From positions 452,501 through 516,500 of the forward strand of contig NC_091099.1 in the NCBI RefSeq assembly GCF_024713975.1: a stretch of DNA of 64,000 nt, read 5' to 3'. Below are positions 1 to 11,263 of this stretch, in pieces (the stretch's first letter is position 1; each line of letters starts with the position of its first letter). The DNA is from Paralichthys olivaceus. Its lineage: Eukaryota > Chordata > Actinopteri > Pleuronectiformes > Paralichthyidae. The notes beneath the pieces were generated by a model that was not told the origin of the DNA, ran no database searches, and saw nothing but the letters and a program-made list of their open reading frames with translations. The position numbers and the translations under genes were made by a program.

Positions 1-1
1 G

Positions 2-70
2 GTGCTGGACCAAAGAGCCTTGATGCTGAACCCGATCGGACACTCCGGACACCTCAACGCCCTGATGTAG
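2..70 (+). CDS. Probable terminal exon of an unidentified gene (partial)
   Basis: The window opens inside an open frame of 22 codons that ends in TAG at 68-70. Its last residues read NPIGHSGHLNALM. A canonical AATAAA lies at 389-394, about 320 bases downstream, so this looks like the end of a coding sequence followed by a 3' UTR. I do not recognise the family from so short a piece. The frame could also be chance: 22 sense codons is weak evidence, and the polyadenylation signal is the only support. No splice acceptor can be judged because the window starts here. Confidence 0.3.
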   Translation: MLDQRALMLNPIGHSGHLNALM

Positions 71-3000
71 ACGCCCCTGTAGAGGTGTCGCTGCTGGTCT
101 GTCGGGGTCTGGACCTCCTGTGGTGAGGAGTAAACCAGAGGAGACGTAGAGCTGCTGCTCCGCTGTGGAGCGCCCCGTGTGGATGGTTGCTGTTGACGGA
201 CAGAGCAGGGACCTCACTGGGTGACTGGACCTGTGGACGTACACCCCACGGGGTGTCAACAGTCTCGAGCTGTACAGCTCATCATTCAACCACCGACAGT
301 TCACACATCTGTACTGTACACACCACACGTCTGACTCCAGAGAAGTTCTGATCCTGTTCATCAGGCTGGTGTCTGCTGCTGTGATTCAAATAAATGATCA
401 TCACCATCGATACGACACATCAGTGATGATGAGGCCTTTATCTCTGATGTGGGAGTAACGTGTTGAATACGTGTGTTTACATGATTTCATGTGAATCCAG
501 TGAAATAATTATGTTCATCTCTCACATTCATGAGCGTCTCCGTCCACATGATCCTCACAGACACAGTTCATGAGCTGAGGTCGTTCACTGGATCTAAGTT
601 CAGATGAGACAGTGAGGCCCCGTTCACACCTGGTACTAACATGTGGTACTAACATGTGATATTAACATGTGGCACTAACACCTGGTACTAACGTGCGGTG
701 CTAACGTGTAGTACTAACACCTGGTACTAACATGTGATATTAACATGTGGCACTAACACCTGGTACTAACATGTGATACTAACGTGCAGTGTGGTTTCAG
801 GATCTGATCACGATCAGCAGCTCTCAGTTCAGGTGTGAACGCTCTCAGATCAGGTGTAGATCCGATCAGACCAGATTCAGAGTCTGAGCCACGTGTCCAC
901 GTTCTGTTATCAGTGTGAACCTGAGTCCGTCCTGGGACACATGAAGGACGTCCTCCTCAGCCGACGTCTCTGAGCCGCAGTTTCACGACAAATCAAACCT
1001 ATTGTTTCTCTTCTATTAGATTTGTTTGCATCCAACGACACATCGACACTGATCAGCTGATAAAGATCCACAGTTTATTAAACTGGTCAGATCTTTGTTC
1101 ACAGCTGATTCACACTCTGCTGACTCGTCTCTAACTCCTTCACACGCTGACATCACACACACGGAAACTCAGACTGGGTGAAAGCAACAGAACTTGTTAT
1201 GTACATGTTTTATTGGGGGGGGGGGGGGGTGTCCAGAGTCTGAGATCCACTAAACAGAAGATGTGTCACTCTGTCTGAAACTAAAGCGTTTTCTGAACTT
1301 TGGAGCCCAACTTCAAATTCTGAACCCCAAGAACCAGAATAACAGGTCTGCTGTAACTGTAGCTGATCAACAGCGCCCCCTGCAGCTCCATGCAGTGAAT
1401 CACTCTTGGTCTCTGTGTCTGATGAAATGGTTTTCATGTAAAAACAAATGTATTCAATCACTGTGTTGAGCTGACACACCTGGACGCTGGATATTACCCA
1501 TGATCCTCTGCTTCCTGACCCAGAAGAGCTGCTGCTGAGTTCTTCATGTTTTAAAGTTTCTGCTGAACATTGGAGATAAACTGTGGTTGTTAAGAACTGA
1601 TCTCAGTTCAGCTTCACTCTTCCACTGGAGCTGATGGAGACTCTCAGTCACTTGTTCTCTCAGGAGATGAACCCACTCAGCAGAGAGAGAGAACAGACGC
1701 TCAGGGAGCGAAGGAGGAAACGTTCTCCATGTTCACTCATCAGACTTTGATCAAACTGAGGGTTTAATGTTATTTTATATTTTTTATTTTATTTAAAAAA
1801 AATAAAACACACAGGCTACTTCACTGAAGGTTTCACTACAGGAAGTTGTCAGCCTCTTCCTTCTATCCATCCTGCAACACATGAAAGATGAGCAGAAGCA
1901 CAACTCATTCAAAACTCATGAGATCAACTTATTATGACGTGTGTGGACTGAAACTAAAACATGTCAAACACAAACCTGGAGTCTGTGTCAGAGGCTGTGA
2001 ACTGATGTGGTTGAAACATGAAGTGACTGTAGCTGTGGTTCTGAACAGGAGGAAGAGAAGTTCTGTCGCTGAGCAGAGTGTGGATGTGTTTCCAGCAGGA
2101 CAGTGACACCAGGAGCTGACGTCTGAGTTCACCTGGACAAGCTCCATGTGTTCCATTGTTTCATCTATCTGGAGATATAATAAAAATATATATTTGCATT
2201 TTAGTATTTGTACTTTTATCGACAAACTATATCAATCAGTGAAAATAACCATCAGATGACTTGATAATATAAATAAGGCTTGTTTACCACAGCTGAGGAG
2301 CCCGAGCGACAGATGATGAAGTGACCTGAAGCAGCAGAACGAAGACTCGTCAGTGATGCTGCTGCTCATCTGCAGATTCTAAAACAAGTGAGTGTGACTC
2401 AGTTGTTCATCCAGATGTTCAGAAGAGTTCGTCCATCGTTTGTTAATGTGAGAACCAGCTGTAGAACATCAAGTTACACGAGCGGCTGTAGTTCAGACTG
2501 AATGACACCATGTGAAAAAAGCACTGAAGTCTTTGAGAAGACAAAGCAGCGTCAAAGTGTGTGAGTGTGTGTGTGTGTGTGTGTGAGAGAGTGATTAGTT
2601 TGCAGGTTTCTCTGCAGGGGGTTGGGTCTTGAAGGATCTGGTCTGGGCGGTCTGCTCAGCTCTGTGAAAACCAGATTCCTCTGTGAGACATTCGAGGAGC
2701 TGCTGAACCAGTTTCAGTTTCTCGTCTCCTCACGTCTTCACATCGTTAAGTGTTGTATTAAGGTTGTTTAAGTAAAAACAGAAATGGAGAAGTATTTCCA
2801 TTATTACAAGTTTTGATTTTTAGTCAATAAAAGTATTCATAGAATCACTTCCCCTAAAGCTTTTTGTCTTCAAAATAAAAGCACATTTGTTTTGTTGCTG
2901 CAATGCTTTATATCAAGCTGAATTACTGAGCTTTTATTATTTATATATAAAACACATGAACAGTGATAAAGCAAATATAGTTTCATTAAATGAAAAACGT

Positions 3001-3180
3001 TAAGAATAAAATATTCAGTGCAGATAAACCAGAGAGGATGAACACAAAGTTTTCTCACTTCACGCTGCACCAAAGACTGTTTTTAAAAAGCTGCACATCT
3101 ACTGTGTACTATTACTACAATTACTACTGATCTTATAAAAAATTAGAATGAAAGTGTTTTCAACAGATTCAGATTAAAAC

Positions 3181-3211
<31 letters not shown>

Positions 3212-3617
3212 CTGCTGTCATCAGGTGAGCGGGGGAAGTGGGCGGGGCCAGGCTTTCAGCTTGGTGAGCAGCTCAGGTGAAACAGTTCAGAGAGAGAGAC
3301 CGGAGGATGTTCACCGTGAGAGTGGGTCAGTTCATCTCTTTACTTTCACTCTTTGTTCTCAGGCTCAACTATACACATACATATACACATATATATTTAT
3401 ATATGTGTATATGTATATATATATATATGTGTGTATGTATATATTTATATATGTATGTATATGTATAGTTTCTGTTGTTGGGACTAAATGAAAGATGTGA
3501 TGTGTTAGCTCAGGTCATTTATTTTATTCAGTCAATCACAGAAATATTTTGAAATCTAATTATCATCATTGTTATGATTTCATAATCCCAGTGATGACTT
3601 GACCTTTGACCTTTGTC
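71..3617. other. Intergenic interval without a recognisable gene
   Basis: Beyond the putative 3' UTR (to about 415) I find no exon that fits a known family. The stretch holds a short imperfect tandem array built on ggtactaacatgtg and variants (about 637-785), a G homopolymer (1215-1229), short CA/GT tracts near 2562-2585, a GA run (3185-3210) and a TATATA/TGTATA-rich patch (3365-3470). The open frames here are short and lack splice or codon support. Confidence 0.5.
637..785. repeat. Short degenerate tandem repeat
   Basis: A 13-18 base theme (tggtactaacatgtg, with gatattaac and ggcactaac variants) recurs about nine times. It is a local minisatellite without coding potential. Confidence 0.7.
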
Positions 3618-4001
3618 TTAAAGCTCCAGTGTAAGATTCAGGTGAAAGTTTCTATGGGCAGATAATTTAATGTAGAATAATCCTCATGATGTTTTCATTT
3701 CATCTAAATTGTATGAATTGTATTTTTCTTGCTTTATATATAAATACTTTATATTTGAATACTTTGTATTTGAATACGTTGTATTTAAATACTTTATATT
3801 TACATGGAGGGGACCCTCTCTACAGAGGCCTCCAGGTTTGTTACATTAGTCCAGACTGAACAAACTAGTTTGAGTTTTTATAACGACTGAAGCTGCCGCA
3901 GGTTCTTCATGTTTGGAAGGAGGGGGGAGGGGAGGGGTGTTCAGCTGCAACAGGACACTTCACCACTAGATGTCACTAAATTCTACACACTGCACCTTTG
4001 A
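3618..4001 (+). mobile_element. Short nonautonomous DNA transposon (MITE), copy 1
   Basis: The element has imperfect terminal inverted repeats: the left end begins aaagctccagtgtaagatt, and the right end read in reverse begins aaaggtgcagtgtgtagaatt. It is bounded by TTAA (3618-3621) and TTGA (3998-4001), compatible with a decayed TTAA target site as used by piggyBac-type transposases. Inside it is a short array of the 15-base theme tatttaaatacttta. An inverted copy lies at 9296-9833, a short internally deleted copy at 30412-30557, and a partial one at 54561-54659. It encodes nothing. The family assignment from TTAA alone is inference. Confidence 0.75.
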
Positions 4002-4015
4002 CAGGCAAAACTAAA

Positions 4016-4054
4016 ATGGCAAGAAGATCCCAAAAAAGTAAGTTTTCATCCCAT

Positions 4055-4112
<58 letters not shown>

Positions 4113-7100
4113 ACCTGTGCAACTGGGCTGTTGAGCATCTGTTTAACATCTGTCAGAATAATGGATGATGGATGGATGATGGATGGATGATGGATGATGG
4201 ATGGATGATGGATGGATGATGGATGATGGATGGATGATGTTGGTCCGTGTGGTCTGCTGTCGCCTCACTCCTCCGTGTGTCTGTGGCCCTCAGGATGATG
4301 GATGGATGATGGATGGATGATGTTTGTCCGTGTGGTCTGCTGTCGCCTCATTCCTCCGTGTGTCTGTGGCCCTCAGGAGTGTGGATGATGGATGATGGAT
4401 GATGGATGGATGGATGATGGATGGAGGATGGATGATGGATGGATGATGTTGGTCCGTGTGGTCTGCTGTCGCCTCACTCCTCCGTGTGTCTGTGGCCCTC
4501 AGGAGTGTGGGCGTGCCTGCTGTTGTTGCTGCCTGTGGTTATTTTAATCACCGTGATTCTGCAGAAGTTCCACAAACCAGCTGTGGGTGAGAACACTGAA
4601 CATCTGGGAGCTTCAGAGGGAACTCATCCAGATGCTTTGGCTTCACTCAGCTGTCGTCCGTCTGTATTGATGTTTTACGTCATAAATGTGGACGACATGA
4701 CGGCTCGTCACATGATCGCCCCCTGGTGTCTGGCTGCAAGGGTCATAAACCCTGCCTCCTCCATGTTAGCAGATGGGACATGAACCAAACTGAAAAATCG
4801 AAAGTGCAAATTCCAGATGTTTTGACTTTAACATGAGTGAACTCTTGTTTTTCCAGATGAATTTGTACAAGTTTTATCCAAAAGCTTCGACACGTCCAGT
4901 CCGAACTCATCAGGTGAGTGATGGATGAAGAAGTGTTTCTGATGGAGCTGCTGATGGACTGATCCATGTCTCCTCTCCAGCTAATTCATGTCCGAAGCCA
5001 CCAAACTGTCCTGAGAAGCATTTCAGCTTCTACATCCGGAGCGGAGCCGCCAGCGTCGTGACTCCACAGATCTGCTTCCAGGCCCAGATGTGAGTGTCTC
5101 TGCCAGAACGACTCCAGTTGTGTTTCTGTCTGTGTGGTTGTAACACACAACATGAAACCGCTCAACAACAAGAGAACCTGATGTTTATAGCATGAAACAT
5201 CCAGACTCATATTTATACACACACACTGCAGGAGATATCTGCAGGACTGATATGTATTCTTCTGGGGCCGATACTGACAGAACATTATATTGACCAATAA
5301 AATAAACACAAGAAAGAAAATAAACCTTTTTAATGCAAAATAGAAAAATGAATGTATAAAATATATGATGCAAAATAAATATAATGAATAATAATAATGA
5401 TAATCATCAAACTGTTAAACCTGGGACACTATGCAGTAGAAATATACAGTAGCTTTATAGATGATTATACAGGATAAGAAATAAAGTGAAGTATTTTCTA
5501 CTGGAACTCTTTTTAAGATAATATTTAATTCAGTGAACGTTGCAGCAGCTGTTGAGAACCTGATGTCCTGGTTCCGACCCTCTGGGGCTTTCTGGTCGTC
5601 TCCTGCTGCCGCGCTCGTCCGCTGTTATTGATATTCGATGTTTGAAACTTTCCTCAGGGTTCTCGGGCTGCTGATGAAAAATGCTGGATTTGGAATAAAC
5701 ATAGTTCTAGTGAATGGTGAGTGTTGGACCAGTGCATCACTTCTTTCTTCAGAATGATGAAGCTGCAGGTTTGTTCTTCACTCTTCTTCTTGAACAGATC
5801 GAACAGGAGAAGTTGTGAAGACCGGTAACTTTGACATGTACAACGGGGGTGAGTAAAAACTGATGAGTCATCGAGTGGATTCTAACGACGGCGTGGTTCC
5901 GTGTGGTCGGATCGTTTGATCTGGTAGAAACATGGACTCTGGGTTTGTGTTGCAGACGTGAAGGAGCTCATCGGGTTCCTGAAGAGCATCGAGACGGGCA
6001 CCATTGTGATGATGGCTTCTTACGACGATCCTGCAACTAAGTAAATGTTTCTTTATTCTCATCTTCTGAATCTGCTGTCGTCATGGAAACAGGAAACAGA
6101 GCAGGTTCAGTCCCTCCACCAGTTCCTGACGTGTTGCATTCACAATAATGTGAGGGCACTGTGACCTTTGACCTCCTGGTTCATTCTGAGAACCTGAAAA
6201 CGTAACTCCTCCCACCACCGGGTGCTGCAGGCCTGAGTGTGGGGGGTGTTCTCCGTCTTTATTCAAGAGCGTGGTCTTTCAGTTTGACAGATGACTTGTT
6301 GCTTTCATCAAAACCCTGATATGACCCCGGCCCCGTCTCCCCCGTCTCCCCCGTCTCCCCCGTCCTTTTATTCCAAGAAGTCATAGAGAAAGCACGAGGA
6401 AGACAGAGCCTGGAGGGCGGGAGGGGACGAACCCAGTTAAAGAGTAACCACCCGCACGGGACGCTCTAAGGTAAAGCGAACGCACCCGCAACCAGGCAGG
6501 GATCACATGGTTCTTTGGTCGACCAGTGGACGACACGACACCTGGGCTTCTATTGGTCGGGGATTTTTCACAGGTTGTAACACAGAACATTCCAAGTGCA
6601 CAGACAGCAGCCCGAGTGAAGAGCTGAAGCTGGAGCAGGGAATCCATGGGAGCAACAATATATCTGAGTGCAAGCGCAGAGTTTTGATGAAAGAACATGA
6701 ATTCAACAAGTCAGCTTGAACTGAACGACCACGATCTTCACTGAGGAGTAGAAACACTCTCGTTCACTTCTTCGACCACTGAGGACGCACAAAGAACTGT
6801 GACCTCACCCTCATCAACCAAATCAGAAAACGAATAAATCTTCTTGTCGTCCTCAATGTGGAGTCGGTCCAGAGGAGGTGAAACGTGAGCGCTGCCGTGC
6901 TGGTGTTCTGACGTGTTTGTGTGTAACAGGTTAAACGACGAAGCGAGGAAGCTGATCTCTCAACTGGGAAGTTCTCTGATCCAGTCGCTGGGCTTCAGAG
7001 ATAACTGGGTGTTTGTTGGTTGGAGAGGAGCGACGGGGACGAGCACGTTAGAGAAGGTAACAGCAGCTGAATCACATCTCGTTTATTGTGCGACGCTGGA

Positions 7101-7942
7101 GGAGGTCGTGACAGCAGCTGTGTCTCAGTTCAGGTTGGAACACTTCCGAGGACGTGACCCACAAAGACCACCTCCAACGTTGTTTATTTGTGAACACAAA
7201 TGAATTTGAATTGATTTCACCTCATTCCGTCCTGACTGCTGTTGCCTAGCAGCTGAAGTTGGACACAACGAGAAAGTTTAACTTGTCTACTGTCAGCTGT
7301 TTAGTCTAGGCATGATACGTCATCACCGAAGAGCAATGAATCCTGGGATATGTTGGGCCTTCGTTTCCCAGCGGACGAATTTGTTGGCCACAAATGAAGA
7401 TGCCTTCAAAATAAGACTTCTGTCTTCGAAGGCAGCGTCAGAAGGACACAGCCCCTGAGCTGAGACACTGTTTCTGAAAAGACACTGAAAAGAACGAAAG
7501 CGGCCATGTTGTAAACAGTGGTCAAACTTAGCAACTTGAATTTCTCACTACACTGCCCCCTAGCAATATCCAGTGGTACTGCTCCATTTCGTTTGTATCC
7601 GTAGCTTTGAGAAGACGAAATGAACGCTGCAGACTGAAGACTCGTCTCACACTGAGCAGGAATGAGTCATGTTCAGTGTCAGTCAGTCGCGTTATAGTGT
7701 AGAATTTAGTTGATCAGCTTATTAATGAACTGACCAATCGTGTGTTTGAAGAAATATCTGGTGTCGTGGTTTGAGTCCGCTCCGTGTTTCTGTCCTTTCA
7801 GGTGAAGAAGAACGACGCTGCAGTGAATACATATGAACAGTGGCCCGAGCTCATCGATCTGGAGGGATGCATCCCCAGGCTCTCGGGGGGGACGCCTCTT
7901 CACAGGGACGAGGTGACGCAGCCGGTGATGTTTAGAACTTAG
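4016..7942 (+). CDS. fam3: FAM3-family secreted/signal-anchored protein (FAM3C/FAM3D-like)
   Basis: Nine coding exons: 4016-4037, 4503-4586, 4857-4913, 4981-5089, 5658-5716, 5798-5848, 5956-6040, 6930-7056, 7802-7942. They join in phase to 244 residues; FAM3 proteins are usually about 225-235. FAM3 members are cytokine-like or metabolic regulators with a globular fold unrelated to helical cytokines. Residues 1-8 are basic (MARRSQKR), followed by a hydrophobic segment at about 9-26 that acts as signal peptide or anchor. The four fold cysteines are present, in SCPKPPNCPEKHFSF, QICFQ and EGCIPR. Family blocks FDMYNGDV, ASYDDPATKLNDEARKL and LGFRDNWVF are intact. The start is set by exon 1, whose single leftover base completes an Arg codon with exon 2. 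The C-terminus runs about 20 residues past the usual end after EGCIPR. ATTAAA at 8245-8250 is a likely polyadenylation signal. FAM3C and FAM3D cannot be separated by eye. Confidence 0.9.
4150..4502 (+). repeat. GATG minisatellite that has copied the fam3 exon-2 splice acceptor
   Basis: Runs of gatgatggatg are interspersed with three copies of a 50-56 base block that starts near ttggtccgtgtggtctgctg and ends in the acceptor ccctcag. The blocks end at 4293, 4376 and 4502. Only the last is followed by the full exon 2. The middle copy also carries the first 8 bases of exon 2 (4377-4384). Using the first decoy would give an immediate TGA, and the second would give a stop after a few codons, so the 4502 acceptor is the productive one. 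Confidence 0.9.
4739..4792 (+). repeat. Dispersed repeat fragment (copy in fam3 intron 2)
   Basis: About 54 bases, including cctccatgttagcagatggg, are nearly identical to the reverse complement of 61612-61665. Two copies 57 kb apart in opposite orientation indicate an interspersed repeat. The family is not identified. Confidence 0.7.
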
Positions 7943-8559
7943 AGACTTTGGAGGAATCTGTCTGCAGCTGGTGTGAAAACCACAGGACGCTGGAGGTTCA
8001 TTGATCATATGAAGTAAGTTCCAGTGAATCCACTGTGATCTTCCTCACGTCTGTGCAGCAGTGAGAACACTTCCCCTGAATACTGCATCAGCTGCTCCAG
8101 TGGGACCGATCGTCCTCCGCACAGAGCAGAGCTGCGATCAGCTCCTCTTTGTCTTTAGATGGAGTCAAACATGCTCCTGGTCGTTTTTTTAGTTTTACCA
8201 CTTTTTGTCTTTTGTCACATTTGATTTGACCTTTGCAGTAACTTATTAAAGTTGCATCCTTTCTAAACATGTTTGTGTGATATTTCGTATTTTATTTTAT
8301 ATATAAAAAGATATACATGTTTATTTTATTATATTTCTCTAAATCTTTATATTTCCACTCTTGCATGGAGCAATTGTACCAAACACAATTTCCCCCTGGG
8401 ATCAATCAATGTATTCTGATTCTGATTAAAGTCTTCAAATAGATGGTTGTTCTGTGAGACTGGGGACATTTTTTACAATAAATGGGGACATTTCCCAAAA
8501 GGACAAACTTGGACCTAATTCATAAGTTTCTCTGTAAAAACTACTCGTCCAGAACTGCC

Positions 8560-8835
8560 GTGACTCTAGATGTCTCCACACTGAGTCTGGTTCGAGAGGT
8601 TTCCTCCAGGTGAGTTTTTCCTCTCCTCCGTCGTCAGAGCCGCTCGTTGATGGAACTGTTGGTTTCTCTATAAACTCAAGGTCTTGAGTTTTATTATGTT
8701 ATGAGTTGGCTCTTAAAGTTAAACTGAAGAGAATGCATTGTATTCTTCTTCTTGTGCCATGTGGTTCTGTGTGAAGCACTTTGTAACCTTGTCTAGATAA
8801 GTGCTGTACAAATAAAGTTATGATATTATTATCTG
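8560..8835 (+). repeat. LINE 3'-tail-like repeat fragment
   Basis: The segment contains the arrangement seen in fish L2-like LINE tails: ctggttcgagaggtttcctcc, then gtgagtttttcctctcc, later gtgaagcactttgtaacct and gtgctgtacaaataaagtta. A second tail-like remnant ending in ttccccctgggatcaatcaa lies just upstream at about 8370-8430. Both are 5'-truncated scraps without coding sequence. Assignment is from remembered fish consensus features and is not certain. Confidence 0.5.
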
Positions 8836-8885
8836 TATCTGGTTCCTCATGAACATGTGCAGACTGAACAAACACGTCCTGCTGC

Positions 8886-8934
8886 GTCCTGTTGACTCTG
8901 TGCTAGTTCACAAGAAGCACAGAGTCAACAGGAC
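8886..8934. repeat. Perfect 19-bp inverted repeat with 11-nt loop
   Basis: Arms 8886-8904 (gtcctgttgactctgtgct) and 8916-8934 (agcacagagtcaacaggac) are exact reverse complements. They are separated by agttcacaaga. Pairing resumes after one mismatch for about five more bases on the outside (tgctg with cagca). Confidence 0.9.
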
Positions 8935-9295
8935 TCAGCACAGATGCACAGCGTGACCTGCTGTCTCAGATAACTGTCTGATAATTGCCACGTGATCATG
9001 GGACTTTTTTATAGTTTTTCCTGCTCAGATGACATTAACAACACATCCTGGTGCAGAGTATGTGAGCTGACTAACCGGACCGACCTGCTGCAGGAGCCAA
9101 AGTTCAGGACTGAACTTCCTGTTTTTCAGTCTGTCAGTGAACTGAGTCGTTACATGAACGTTCAGCACAAACAAATCATCAACTCATGAAGTTTAGTTTC
9201 CTCTGCAGGGACGCTGTGCTTTTCAACTGGGCTGAAAGGTCGAACACACTGTTTGTACTTTACTCATAGTATATGTAGAATTATATTTTACACAA

Positions 9296-9833
9296 ATAAA
9301 GGTGCAGTGTGTAGAGTTTAGTGACATCTAGTGGTGAAGTGTCATGGTGCAGCTGAACACCCCTCCCCTCCCCCTCTCCTTCCAAACATGAAGAAGAACC
9401 TGTGGCAGCTTCAGTTTTTATAAAAACTCAAAAGGTTTTAGTTTGTTCAGTCTGGACTAATGTAGAAAACATGGAGGCCTCCGTAGAGAGGGTCCCCTCC
9501 ATGTAAATATAAAGTATTTGAATATAAAGTATTTAAATATAAAGTGTTTAAATATAAAGTATATAAATATAAAGTATTTAAATATAAAGTATGTAAATAT
9601 AAAGTATTTAAATATAAAGTATTCAAATATAAAGTATGTAAATATAAAGTATTTAAATATAAAGTATATAAATATAAAGTATTTAAATATAAAGGTATTT
9701 TCTGGGGTAAAGAAAACTACAATTCAAACAATTTAGATGAAACAAACTCGTGAAAACATCGTGAGGATTCTTCATCATTAAATTTCTGCCATTAGATTCT
9801 TTCACCTGAATCTGACTCACTCGAGCTTTAATG
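9296..9833 (-). mobile_element. MITE copy 2, inverted and with an expanded internal array
   Basis: This is the reverse complement of the element at 3618-4001, with the same ends (aaaggtgcagtgtgtag on the left, gagctttaa on the right) and shared blocks such as gacatctagtggtgaagtg and ggaggcctccgtagagaggg. The internal 15-base theme aaatataaagtattt is expanded to roughly a dozen units (9504-9693), against four or five in copy 1. The array is open in two frames only because its unit is a multiple of three. Confidence 0.8.
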
Positions 9834-9945
9834 ATGAATTCAAAGAAATTTGAATTTACACCTTTTTATTTTATACATGAAGAAGAAGAAGAAAACTTCT
9901 TTTTACACTCATTTTTATTCATACGTGCAGTTTTGAACCCACAAT

Positions 9946-10007
<62 letters not shown>

Positions 10008-10009
10008 GG

Positions 10010-10136
10010 GCTCATAGACATGCAAATATGGAGAGAGAGGGTAGAGTGATGAGCAGCCCCGGAGAAGCGCCCTGCAAGCAATTGGGGGGTTGCCTTGCTC
10101 ATGGGCCCCTCAGCAGTGCCCAGGAGGTGAACATAA
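10010..10136. repeat. Widespread fish interspersed repeat fragment
   Basis: The core ttgccttgctcatgggcccctcagcagtg resembles a repeat frequent in teleost genomes (gccttgctcaagggcacctcagcagtg). It sits next to a (CA)n tract of about 28 units. It is identified by resemblance only. Confidence 0.45.
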
Positions 10137-10475
10137 ACACATGAGGGGACATTTCATGAAATCTATGATTTGACGTCTTTTACCCAGGATTCTCTTGTGT
10201 TGGGACAGACGTCGATCTCCTTTCATTCTTAATTAAAGTGTTTTCTTTGTGTGTTTTATACAGTTAATGTCTCACAGTAACAAAATAAGAGTTCCGTGTA
10301 AATGTTCCTTTTATCAAAATAAAAAGAGGAAATGTATATGTATTAGTGTTTAGTTGAATCTTAGTAAAGATTCCGTTGAGGAAACAGGGAAATGACTTTA
10401 AATCTTAAATCTTTAACATCTGACAGTTTCTTTCAATTCGAACATTTTATTACATTTATTTCAGGAGGCGTACAA

Positions 10476-10602
10476 CCGGAAGTAGACGCAAATCCTGTTT
10501 CCACCCGGACACTTTCCTAAACGGACCCAAAAGGTCACATCTGATTGGCTGTGTCACTGCATCAGCCGTGACGACACCAGACTAACGGAAGGCGCTGATT
10601 GG
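10476..10602 (+). promoter_or_regulatory. actr6 proximal promoter: ETS site and two CCAAT boxes
   Basis: CCGGAAGT at 10476-10483 matches the ETS/GABP consensus. ATTGG (inverted CCAAT) occurs at 10544-10548 and 10598-10602. The last box lies about 90 bases before the actr6 start codon. There is no TATA box, which is usual for a housekeeping gene. Inference from motif and position only. Confidence 0.45.
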
Positions 10603-10690
10603 CTGCAGGAGAGGCTCAGCGTCATGGCGGACTGAAGAGTGTGTGTGTGTGTGTGCGTGTGTGTGTGCGAGCGCGTGTGCGTGTGTCTTC

Positions 10691-11026
10691 ATGGCGACGT
10701 TAGTTCTGGACAACGGAGCGAACACCGCGAAGATCGGCTTCAGCCACGAGACGGTCAGGTGAGTCCCCGTGGAGAGAAGACTCCGAGAGACGAGGAAGAG
10801 CGTGGAGGAGAATATACAACGAGAATAAGGAGAAAATATATAATGAGAATAAGAAGAAAATATATAAAGAGAAGAAAGAAGAAAATATACAAAGAGAACA
10901 TGAAGAGGTTGTATTTACTGACTTCAACCGACAGGAAGCATCGAGCTTTAAACTCGAGCTACCGGAAATACTTCACTCACATTGTTCTGAAGCCGCGATG
11001 CTACAAAACAACAATCACTGTTAGCA

Positions 11027-11066
<40 letters not shown>

Positions 11067-11144
11067 ACACAGACACAGTTACACACACACACACACACAG
11101 ACACACACACACACACACAGTTACACACACACACACACACACAG

Positions 11145-11198
<54 letters not shown>

Positions 11199-11220
11199 AC
11201 ACACACACACACACACACAG

Positions 11221-11263
<43 letters not shown>

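Larger units (their letters stand above)
8251..10640. other. Intergenic interval between fam3 and actr6, repeat-rich
   Basis: No exon fits a known family. The interval contains LINE-tail-like sequence (8560-8835), a long hairpin (8881-8940), an inverted MITE copy (9296-9833), a (CA)n tract (9950-10004), a widespread fish repeat fragment (10010-10136) and the actr6 promoter region (about 10470-10690). Confidence 0.6.

Noticed and set aside
4439-4783. 114-residue frame starting in the GATG array and covering the fam3 anchor
   Set aside because: The start codon lies in the minisatellite. The splice model from 4016 gives a better basic N-terminus and exact phase.
9518-9753. Asn-Ile-Lys-Tyr repeat frames
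   Set aside because: Artefact of the 15-bp AT-rich array inside a MITE.
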